Source: Gammaproteobacteria bacterium (GTDB lineage: Bacteria > Pseudomonadota > Gammaproteobacteria > Woeseiales > Woeseiaceae). Taken from it: DNA of 5,542 bases. Positions 1 through 5,542 of the stretch are shown here, piece by piece (positions within the stretch are counted from its first letter, which is position 1; each line of letters opens with the position of its first letter). The stretch spans positions 6,642 to 12,183 of the forward strand of contig PBBK01000016.1 of NCBI GenBank assembly GCA_002717685.1, in the 5' to 3' direction. Below the pieces are notes generated by a model that ran no database searches, had not been told where the DNA came from, and saw only the letters and a list, made by a program, of their open reading frames with translations. Position numbers and translations under genes: made by a program.

Positions 1-117
1 TCATTTCTTAATAAAGATCAAGAGATTGAAATTATCAATACTTTTAGCGATGTACTTTTTCCTTATATTTATACAGTTTCCCATAATATTAAAACTGATA
101 AATATATTGATAAGTGA
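1..117 (+). CDS. Possible 3' end of an unrecognised gene (partial)
   Basis: Frame 1 is open from the window edge for 38 codons and ends at TGA 115-117. The peptide begins SFLNKDQEIEIINTF and ends in NIKTDKYIDK. It has a soluble, protein-like composition with mixed acidic, basic and aromatic residues. The start would lie left of the window. It would converge with the minus-strand operon. I do not recognise the family. In DNA this AT-rich a 38-codon open stretch can occur by chance, and frame 2 is also open over the same bases but reads as an unlikely run of hydrophobic residues. The call is therefore tentative and rests on peptide composition and on the convergent layout. Confidence 0.35.
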   Translation, partial: SFLNKDQEIEIINTFSDVLFPYIYTVSHNIKTDKYIDK

Positions 118-131
118 TTTCAGAAAATCAC
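114..131. repeat. Small perfect inverted repeat (7-bp arms, 4-nt loop)
   Basis: GTGATTT (114-120) and AAATCAC (125-131) are perfect reverse complements around CAGA. The hairpin straddles the stop codon of the possible plus-strand gene at 115-117. There is no T-run after it on the plus strand. On the minus strand the following bases are moderately T-rich. It could be a weak bidirectional end-of-transcript hairpin, or chance in AT-rich DNA. Confidence 0.3.
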
Positions 132-313
132 ATAATAAACATTAGAAATAAGAATGAAATGATGCAATTTAGCTCATTATTAAAGAAAAAGTTAATTAAA
201 TTAACTGAGAGACTGAAAGGTCATTTCCACACAAACATAAAATTGAAAATATATATCATAATCACCAATCTACTCAAAATACTATTGGTTTAGGCATTTT
301 CTATTTTGAAAAT
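118..313. other. Convergent AT-rich intergenic region
   Basis: About 196 bases lie between the possible plus-strand gene end and the stop of the transporter gene at 314-316. I see no convincing ORF, tRNA or promoter here. It contains several short inverted repeats: 114-131 (partly), 190-206, ACCAAT/ATTGGT at 264-269 and 284-289 with a 14-nt loop, and ATTTTC/GAAAAT at 296-301 and 308-313 with a 6-nt loop. Such structures are expected where two transcription units end face to face. Confidence 0.5.
181..206 (-). terminator. Candidate weak intrinsic terminator of the operon
   Basis: On the minus strand AGTTAAT-TTA-ATTAACT (206-190) forms a perfect 7-bp stem with a 3-nt loop. It is followed directly by a T-rich tract (TTTTCTTTA, 189-181). 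It lies about 110 nt after the transporter stop codon, in the right place and direction to end the operon transcript. The stem has only one G-C pair, so it is weak for a classical terminator. The same palindrome could instead be a protein-binding site. Confidence 0.35.
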
Positions 314-1840
314 TTATAAATTTAAATTTATACCAAAAATTCGTTGCAAAATAAGAATCAAGGACATTCCAGTAAATACTACTAAACTTAATGAGCCAAA
401 GAAAATTGCAAATTTTGAAGGAAAAAACTCCTTATCCTCTTTAGGTATTATTGTAATGCAGTAAAAAAGATTTAGAAAATAAATTATTGGTGCAACAAAG
501 TAAGCCAATGCAGAGGCAATCAATACCAAATAAACTGGACGAGGTAAACCAGCGATTATTCCTACAGACATAATCAATGAAAAAAACATGCTAATTCGGT
601 ATAAGTTGTATTCAGAATACCAATATTTGATCTTATTGTTATTGATATTTGATTTATTATCTCTAGGAAGGGCGGCGGTTTTTTTAAAAAGATTCCTACA
701 ACATGCTCCAATTACCCTTGGCCAGCCATCGAAATAATTAAATGCAGTTGAAAAAGTTGCTGCCAATGCTCCAGCAAGGAAAATTACCATAAAGTTCGTG
801 CCAACACTATCAGTAAAGATTCTAGCTATTTCACCCATGACAGCATTTCCACTAACACTGCTTGGAAATAACCATACGGCTGCAAGTAATATGAATATTG
901 CGGCTAGAATAAATGAAACAATATGTCCCAAACGAAAGTCAATCAAACCAATTCTAAACCACCTTGAACAATATTCGTTTTCATTATCACTAAGTAATTT
1001 CCTGTTGATTTGTAAATCTTGCTTAGTTGAAGAAAAAGGATCAAATTCTTTAATCAGGCTTTTTTGCTCAAGTTTTTTTCGTAAATAACTAGTACCTACA
1101 TTTTTTGCTTTTCCCCATTCCGATGCTTGTAAAGAAACATCTATTCCTGTGGGTAGAAGTCCCAAAAAGGATGCAATAATTAACCATGAACCCTCGGGTG
1201 TATCTATCTGAAAAAAATGAACAAATTCATTTGTTGGGGCAGGCTCAAAAGCATAGATGGTGATGATGCTAACAATAAGTATTCCCGCTGCAATTTTTGT
1301 AGTTAATTCAACTATTTTATAATTACCTCGCAATATAATGTAAACCGATATTAGCCCCAAGATTAATGCATATAAAGCAAGTTCATTATTATCATTGAAT
1401 AGGGGTATATCAATTTGAAGGTAAATACGAAAAAAATAAAAAATAACTGCGGCAGCAGCAATTAATCTACCTGCTTGTCCTACTGCAGATTGAATGATGG
1501 TTGTAATCAAAACATACCAGATTGGAATTTTTTTCCAGGCAGTGGCGTATGCATCTAACATACTCCGGCCTGTAGCATGAGTGAATCGAATTGCCATTTC
1601 AAAACCGTAGTACTTGAAAATATATGCTATTGGAAGGCACCAAAGCAGAGCATATCCATATCTTCCGCCTGCTACCGGTGCAGTTACAAGGTGACTAGTT
1701 CCAATTCCAGTCATCATCAACATGATTCCTGGTCCAAATTTACGTATCAGACTGATTGGAAGCATAGAGGGTAATTCTAAAGGTTCTATTATATCTTTTT
1801 GTATCTTGTGAATAGATTTCTCAGACATGTCATTTTGCAT
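314..1840 (-). CDS. Nramp-superfamily membrane transporter lacking the metal-binding motifs
   Basis: This is a 508-residue inner-membrane protein with about 11 hydrophobic helices. The N-terminus (GPG at 36-38 through GYALLW at 62-67) aligns without gaps to the first helix of Nramp/MntH transporters as I recall them. However, the metal-coordinating DPGN motif is GTSH (47-50). The helix 6 MPH motif is LPT (229-231). The Asp, Asn, Met and His ligands of Mn/Fe carriers are thus absent, so it is unlikely to carry Mn(II) or Fe(II) in the usual way. Residues 241-298, between helices 6 and 7, form a long charged loop. A STAFNYFDGWPRV stretch (364-376) follows helix 8. It is the last gene of the operon, 6 nt after the reductase stop. 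No clear ribosome binding site is seen for ATG 1840 or for the alternative ATG at 1828 (Met5), so translation may depend on reinitiation. From context, a carrier for oxalate, another small acid or an amino acid is possible; the substrate is unknown. Confidence 0.85.
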   Translation of the reverse strand: MQNDMSEKSIHKIQKDIIEPLELPSMLPISLIRKFGPGIMLMMTGIGTSHLVTAPVAGGRYGYALLWCLPIAYIFKYYGFEMAIRFTHATGRSMLDAYATAWKKIPIWYVLITTIIQSAVGQAGRLIAAAAVIFYFFRIYLQIDIPLFNDNNELALYALILGLISVYIILRGNYKIVELTTKIAAGILIVSIITIYAFEPAPTNEFVHFFQIDTPEGSWLIIASFLGLLPTGIDVSLQASEWGKAKNVGTSYLRKKLEQKSLIKEFDPFSSTKQDLQINRKLLSDNENEYCSRWFRIGLIDFRLGHIVSFILAAIFILLAAVWLFPSSVSGNAVMGEIARIFTDSVGTNFMVIFLAGALAATFSTAFNYFDGWPRVIGACCRNLFKKTAALPRDNKSNINNNKIKYWYSEYNLYRISMFFSLIMSVGIIAGLPRPVYLVLIASALAYFVAPIIYFLNLFYCITIIPKEDKEFFPSKFAIFFGSLSLVVFTGMSLILILQRIFGINLNL

Positions 1841-1846
1841 AGTATT

Positions 1847-2821
1847 TTAATAAGTCCCGTCAATGCGTGCACGTTGTTGAATTAACGCTAGAATAATATC
1901 TATAGTTGGAGTAGGTACTTTAACAAGCTCTCCGAGTTCTTTTACGGATGTTATTAAGGCATCAATTTCCATCGGTTTTTTTGATTCAAGATCTTGTAAC
2001 ATTGATGTTTTATGAGAACCTACTTCTGCGCCACCTCTTAGTCTTCGCTCTATATCAACTCGAAAATTTATTCCAAGTTTTTCTCCAATTTCTTGAGATT
2101 CTTGCATCATAAGCCTACAAATGTTGGCTGTTCCTTCTTCTCCGGCTACTAAATCTAAGGTGGCTTGTGTTAGGACGCTAATAGGGTTAAAACAAAGATT
2201 CCCCCATAATTTAACCCAAATATCATCACGAATATTAGTTCTCACGCGTGAGGTAAATCCTGATTTTTGTAGTGCATTACAAAATATATTTACACGGTCG
2301 GTTTTTTCCCCATCAGGCTCTCCAAGGATAAATCTATCTCCTTCAATGTGTTTTATTATGCCTGGCGACATAATTTCTGCTGCAGGGTATACCACGCAGC
2401 CTATAGCCCTTTTTGGGTCTATTGTTTTCCATATTTTTCCATCTGGATCAATTGCCTTTAAGTTATGATTTTCATAGGGGCCTTTTAATTTGTAGAAATA
2501 CCACCACGGTATTCCATTGATACCCGTTATAACAGTGGTATTTTTATCAAATAAATGATTAATATTTTGAATAATTTCATTCAAGGAATATGACTTAACT
2601 GATATAAAGACATAATCTTGTGGCCCAGCATCTCTAGGATCTTGTACGCATTTTGGGAATGCAGTTATTTCTTGTTCGTTAATTAGTACTTTTACACCAT
2701 TTTTTTTCATTGCATTTAAATGTGGGCCTCTTGCAATGAGGGTCACATCTTCACCAGAAAGTGACATTTGTGCTCCAAGCCAGGCTCCTATTGCTCCTGC
2801 TCCATAAATACATATTCTCAT
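1847..2821 (-). CDS. PanE/ApbA-fold reductase, probable oxalyl-CoA reductase (PanE2-like)
   Basis: This 324-residue soluble NAD(P)-dependent enzyme has the ketopantoate reductase fold. The Rossmann loop GAGAIG is at 7-12, followed by K76 (SVKSY) and NGIPWW at 102-107. The C-terminal helical domain has the catalytic-type lysine K204 in KLWGN, then NPIS at 212-215. SMLQDLES (273-280) leads into MEID (284-287), which carries the conserved Glu285. It is longer than E. coli PanE (about 303 residues) and has extra sequence around 108-138. A generic annotation would be 2-dehydropantoate 2-reductase. Next to an oxalyl-CoA synthetase and a glyoxylate-type aminotransferase, I favour reduction of oxalyl-CoA to glyoxylate, the activity reported for PanE2 of Methylobacterium extorquens. 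No other pantothenate gene is in view. The start ATG overlaps the upstream stop (ATGA, 4 nt), which suggests translational coupling; a weak TTAGG lies 9 nt upstream. The fold is certain, the substrate inferred. Confidence 0.9.
   Translation of the reverse strand: MRICIYGAGAIGAWLGAQMSLSGEDVTLIARGPHLNAMKKNGVKVLINEQEITAFPKCVQDPRDAGPQDYVFISVKSYSLNEIIQNINHLFDKNTTVITGINGIPWWYFYKLKGPYENHNLKAIDPDGKIWKTIDPKRAIGCVVYPAAEIMSPGIIKHIEGDRFILGEPDGEKTDRVNIFCNALQKSGFTSRVRTNIRDDIWVKLWGNLCFNPISVLTQATLDLVAGEEGTANICRLMMQESQEIGEKLGINFRVDIERRLRGGAEVGSHKTSMLQDLESKKPMEIDALITSVKELGELVKVPTPTIDIILALIQQRARIDGTY
2818..2821 (-). promoter_or_regulatory. ATGA stop-start overlap coupling synthetase and reductase
   Basis: The TGA of the synthetase (2820-2818) and the ATG of the reductase (2821-2819) share bases in ATGA. 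A weak Shine-Dalgarno-like TTAGG at 2835-2831 lies 9 nt upstream. The arrangement suggests that ribosomes finishing the synthetase re-initiate on the reductase, which would keep the two enzymes in fixed proportion. Confidence 0.7.
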
Positions 2822-4398
2822 GTATCAATACCTAACGTTTTTGCAAAACCTATTCTTTTTAGTTTACCGGTGGCACCTTTAGGAATTTCATCTAAAAAAA
2901 TAATTTTCTTTGGAATTTTAAATTTTGCTAATCGAGTAGCAACATATGATCTTATTTCTTTCTCATGCATTTTTTTTCCTTCATGTAAAACGATAGCAAC
3001 AGCAACGTCTTCTCCAAGAATTTTATGCGGAATAGAGAATGTCAACGCTTGTTGAACTGAAGTATGATTCATTATTACATCATCAATTTCTCTTGGAGAA
3101 ATTTTTTCACCACCTCTATTTATTATTTCTTTTAATCTTCCGGTTATTATAAGAAAATTATCTTCATCAAAAAAACCTTGATCTCCAGTTCTAAACCACC
3201 CATCAACAAAGCAATCTAAATTTGCTTTTGGATTATTTTCATATCCTGCAGTAACGTTTAATCCTTTTATGACAATTTCACCTTTTTTACCCTGTTTAAG
3301 CAATTTGGGTTTAGTTTCATCCATTATTGAAACTTCAGGTCCTGCAGGACAGCCAACTGTTCCTGCCTTTCGTTTTTTAGGAGGAAGTTGATTACTGGTC
3401 ATCTGATGAGATGCTTCAGTCATGGCATATGCTTCTATAACAGGTATCTTAAAAATGTTTTCTAATTCTTTAAATACTGATGGAGATAAAGACGATGAAG
3501 ACGAACGAATAAATTTTAATTGCGAGTTATTTATAATGTCTTTATTTCTTGCAGCTCTGCTTAGAATAGATTGATGCATTGAGGGCACGGCACTATACCA
3601 TGTTGGTTTAGTTTGGCTAAGCCATTTAAAGAACTTTAATGCATTAAAACCAGTGGTTGTAAATACGCTGCCGCCACTAGCAAAAGATGAAAGTAGTGGA
3701 GCTATTAACCCATGAATATGGAAAAGAGGCATTATATTCAGGCAAACATCATTATGTTTAAGTTGTAATGTTTTCATAATATTATAAGCTGAAGCATATA
3801 AGTTAGCGTGAGATAGAGGTACGATTTTTGGTTTTGAAGTTGTTCCAGATGTGTGTAAAACAAGCGCTGTATTATTTTCCTTGGCCATTCCTAATTTCTT
3901 ATTTTTATTCTTTAATAATATATTATCAGACGGTATTAAATTGAATGACCCATTCATCAGCGATGAATTAATCGATAAATATAGGATGACAATATTTTTT
4001 TGAATTGCAGCTTGAATAGCCAGTGATTCGGAGTTTTCCATGACTACTAAGGCTTTGGCATTTAGATCAGATAAATAAAAATCAAATTCATCAAGCGTAT
4101 ACGAAGGATTTAATGGAGCAGCCGTGGCCGCGCAAGCAATTGATAAAAATGCAGCTGCCATTTCAGGTCCGTTTGGTAAAACAATTGCAATTTTATCATT
4201 ATGACCGATTCCAAGATTATTTAAATCAATTATTGTTTGTTTGATATTTTTTCTTAGATCGCCGTATGAAAGTGACGCTATTTTATTTTTTGTGAGTAAC
4301 GAAGATTTTTTATTAGTAATAGGTTGAAAACTCAGGATAGCATCATTATTTTTTGGATGGCTTCTTAGTAATTCATAAATTGTTAATTGTTTTTTCAA
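2818..4398 (-). CDS. AMP-forming acyl-CoA synthetase, probable oxalyl-CoA synthetase (oxalate--CoA ligase)
   Basis: This 526-residue cytoplasmic member of the acyl-adenylate (ANL) superfamily is full length. The P-loop HTSGTTSKPK is at 182-191, EAYAMTEAS at 322-330, TGD at 404-406, the hinge GRLKEIINRGGEKISP at 420-435, and the C-terminal catalytic lysine K512 sits in GATGKLKR. Stretches such as AAPLNPSYTLDEFDFYLSD (93-111), PLFHIHGL (224-231) and TWYSAVPSMHQ (266-276) closely resemble plant AAE3 and yeast Pcs60, which make oxalyl-CoA from oxalate, CoA and ATP. The two residues I recall as oxalate contacts in Arabidopsis AAE3 (Ser289, His319) correspond to S301 and H331, with the same 30-residue spacing. 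The start is TTG 4398, since the next in-frame Met is residue 80 and would delete conserved sequence; GAAAGG lies 7 nt upstream. It follows the aminotransferase by 14 nt and overlaps the reductase by 4. A related short-chain acid remains possible as substrate. Confidence 0.92.
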   Translation of the reverse strand: MKKQLTIYELLRSHPKNNDAILSFQPITNKKSSLLTKNKIASLSYGDLRKNIKQTIIDLNNLGIGHNDKIAIVLPNGPEMAAAFLSIACAATAAPLNPSYTLDEFDFYLSDLNAKALVVMENSESLAIQAAIQKNIVILYLSINSSLMNGSFNLIPSDNILLKNKNKKLGMAKENNTALVLHTSGTTSKPKIVPLSHANLYASAYNIMKTLQLKHNDVCLNIMPLFHIHGLIAPLLSSFASGGSVFTTTGFNALKFFKWLSQTKPTWYSAVPSMHQSILSRAARNKDIINNSQLKFIRSSSSSLSPSVFKELENIFKIPVIEAYAMTEASHQMTSNQLPPKKRKAGTVGCPAGPEVSIMDETKPKLLKQGKKGEIVIKGLNVTAGYENNPKANLDCFVDGWFRTGDQGFFDEDNFLIITGRLKEIINRGGEKISPREIDDVIMNHTSVQQALTFSIPHKILGEDVAVAIVLHEGKKMHEKEIRSYVATRLAKFKIPKKIIFLDEIPKGATGKLKRIGFAKTLGIDT

Positions 4399-4401
4399 CG
4401 T

Positions 4402-4413
4402 TTAACCTTTCAT
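4402..4413 (-). other. Three-codon mini-ORF (ATG AAA GGT TAA) in the gene junction
   Basis: An ATG at 4413-4411 overlaps the aminotransferase stop in the usual ATGA fashion, but runs into TAA after two further codons. The ribosome binding site of the TTG start lies inside it. It may be chance, or a remnant of an older coupled start that is now replaced by TTG 4398. Confidence 0.3.
4406..4411 (-). promoter_or_regulatory. Ribosome binding site deciding the TTG start of the synthetase
   Basis: On the minus strand GAAAGG (4411-4406) is followed by 7 nt and then TTG at 4398-4396. Sequence and spacing match a Shine-Dalgarno site. No ATG or GTG in frame could serve as start without losing conserved N-terminal residues, so this site decides the start codon. 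Confidence 0.7.
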
Positions 4414-5540
4414 CAAAGAATTTTATTTAATACATCACTCAAATATGTCACGGTTCGTTTAATGTTATTTATTTTCTCTAAACCAAAAAGACCAATTCGG
4501 AAAGTATTGAAATTATCTCCCTCATCACACATAAGCGGCACTCCAGCAGCAATCTGTAATCCGTGTTCTGCAAATTTTTGACCTGATTTAATATCAGGAT
4601 TATCAGTATATGAGACAATTACAGTGGGAGCTTGAAATCCTGCTCCTGCGACACTTTTTATACCTAATTCAGAAAATAATGAGCGGACTTCTTTACCAAG
4701 TCTAATTTGATTGCTTTTCATTGCTTCAAGACCATAATTTCTTGTTTCATTTATGACATTACAACATTGAATAAGAGAATTAGTTGGCATCGTTGCATGA
4801 TATGCATGTCCACCATTTTCATATATTTCCATGATTTCTAACCATTTCTCTAAACTGCATGAGAAGCTTGATGATTTGCTTGAGGAAATGATTTTTTTTG
4901 CTTTGTTATTAAGCATTATAAATGCGGCGCATGGTGGGCCGCTCCATCCTTTTTGAGGTGCAGTTATTAAAATATCAATCCCAATATTTTTCATATTTAG
5001 CCACATTGCTCCTGATGCAATGCAATCTATGATAAATAGCCCCCCAACGGCATGCGTAGCATTGGTTATTTGTATTAAATAATCGTCAGGTAATATCATT
5101 CCAGATGCAGTTTCTACATGAGGCGCGAATACTAAATCTGGTTTTTCTTTCGCAATAGTATTAATAACTTCTTCTATGTTTGCAGGGTAAAATGGTTCTT
5201 GGTTTTCTTTATTTTTTCTAAACGCTTTTAAAACTTTCGTGCTTTTTGGAATTTTCCCAGCTTCGAAAATTTGCGTCCAGCGATAACTGAACCAGCCATT
5301 TCTTATAACTAAACATTTTTTATTTGTTGCAAATTGTCGGGCAACTGCTTCCATGCCATAAGTGCCTCCGCCTGGAACAATAACAACAGAATCTGCGTTA
5401 TAGACTTGTTTCAAATTTCTAGATATATCAGTCATTACTGTTTGGAATTGTAATGACATATGATTAACCGAGCGGTCAGTATAAACTACAGAATATTCTA
5501 ATAAACCATCAGGATCTACGTTTTCGAGCAAACTTGGCAT
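4413..5540 (-). CDS. Class V PLP-dependent aminotransferase, probable glyoxylate aminotransferase
   Basis: This 375-residue enzyme has the fold-type I class V aminotransferase pattern. The cofactor phosphate loop GGGTYGMEA is at 57-65 and HVETASG at 141-147. The PLP-ring aspartate is D172 in IIDCIAS, and the Schiff-base lysine is K197 in TAPQKGWSGPP. A carboxylate-binding type arginine, R348, is in FRIG near the C-terminus. It resembles proteins usually named alanine--glyoxylate or serine--glyoxylate aminotransferase, which turn glyoxylate into glycine. The N-terminus (DPDGLLEYSVVYTDRSVNHMS, part of 9-29) differs from the usual GPGP start of these enzymes, so it belongs to a distinct subgroup. 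As the first visible gene of the operon it would use the glyoxylate made by the reductase downstream. The length suits the family (about 375-400), and ATG 5540 is a plausible start, though its ribosome binding site is cut off. The donor (serine, alanine or other) cannot be read from sequence; a phosphonate-type aminotransferase is an alternative. Confidence 0.9.
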   Translation of the reverse strand: MPSLLENVDPDGLLEYSVVYTDRSVNHMSLQFQTVMTDISRNLKQVYNADSVVIVPGGGTYGMEAVARQFATNKKCLVIRNGWFSYRWTQIFEAGKIPKSTKVLKAFRKNKENQEPFYPANIEEVINTIAKEKPDLVFAPHVETASGMILPDDYLIQITNATHAVGGLFIIDCIASGAMWLNMKNIGIDILITAPQKGWSGPPCAAFIMLNNKAKKIISSSKSSSFSCSLEKWLEIMEIYENGGHAYHATMPTNSLIQCCNVINETRNYGLEAMKSNQIRLGKEVRSLFSELGIKSVAGAGFQAPTVIVSYTDNPDIKSGQKFAEHGLQIAAGVPLMCDEGDNFNTFRIGLFGLEKINNIKRTVTYLSDVLNKIL

Positions 5541-5542
5541 GA

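Noticed and set aside
2..145. Frame 2 open stretch overlapping the possible left-edge gene
   Set aside because: It is open only because of high AT content; the product is an unbroken hydrophobic Leu/Ile/Phe-rich peptide, less protein-like than frame 1.
264..289. ACCAAT/ATTGGT inverted repeat as operon terminator
   Set aside because: It has only a 6-bp stem with a 14-nt loop and no T-run directly after it on the minus strand.
798..1088. Plus-strand ORF of 96 codons
   Set aside because: It is antisense to the conserved transporter gene, with no family resemblance and no ribosome binding site that I can see.
1577..1774. Plus-strand ORF of 65 codons
   Set aside because: It is a shadow of the transporter gene's N-terminal coding region, which shows the Nramp pattern on the minus strand.
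2121..2468. Plus-strand ORF of 115 codons
   Set aside because: It lies wholly inside the reductase gene on the opposite strand, and its translation shows no recognisable domain.
2768..3055. Plus-strand ORF of 95 codons
   Set aside because: It spans the reductase-synthetase junction antisense to two well-supported genes.
4387..4581. Plus-strand ORF of 64 codons
   Set aside because: It is antisense to the aminotransferase C-terminus and the gene junction; no independent support.
1..5542. Mobile elements, CRISPR arrays, tRNA or rRNA genes
   Set aside because: No transposase, regularly spaced repeats, tRNA-like cloverleaf or rRNA signature was seen on either strand.

Overview
The window is AT-rich (roughly one third G+C by eye) and comes from a bacterium, most likely a low-GC proteobacterium. 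That assignment rests on the closest families I can recall and on the compact gene packing; I cannot fix the lineage from this sequence alone.

Layout. Positions 1-117 may hold the 3' end of a plus-strand gene that enters from the left (38 open codons, unrecognised). Positions 118-313 are an AT-rich convergent intergenic region with small inverted repeats, one of which (190-206) resembles a weak terminator for the minus strand. From 314 to the right edge there are four minus-strand genes, transcribed right to left with almost no gaps: a class V PLP aminotransferase (5540-4413); an AMP-forming acyl-CoA synthetase with strong oxalyl-CoA synthetase signatures (4398-2818, TTG start); a PanE/ApbA-fold reductase (2821-1847, overlapping the synthetase by 4 nt); and a membrane protein of the Nramp superfamily that lacks the metal-binding residues (1840-314). 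The operon promoter must lie beyond the right edge, because the first gene starts 2 nt from it.

How the genes may work together. The gene set fits a short oxalate-assimilation route: oxalate + CoA + ATP to oxalyl-CoA (synthetase); oxalyl-CoA + NADPH to glyoxylate (PanE-like reductase, by analogy with PanE2 of Methylobacterium extorquens); glyoxylate + amino donor to glycine (aminotransferase). The fourth gene would then be a candidate carrier for oxalate, a related acid or an amino acid. The synthetase assignment is the firmest, the reductase and aminotransferase roles are good inferences, and the transporter substrate is speculative. The most novel point is the combination of an Nramp-fold protein without the DPGN and MPH metal motifs and a complete oxalate-to-glycine gene set.
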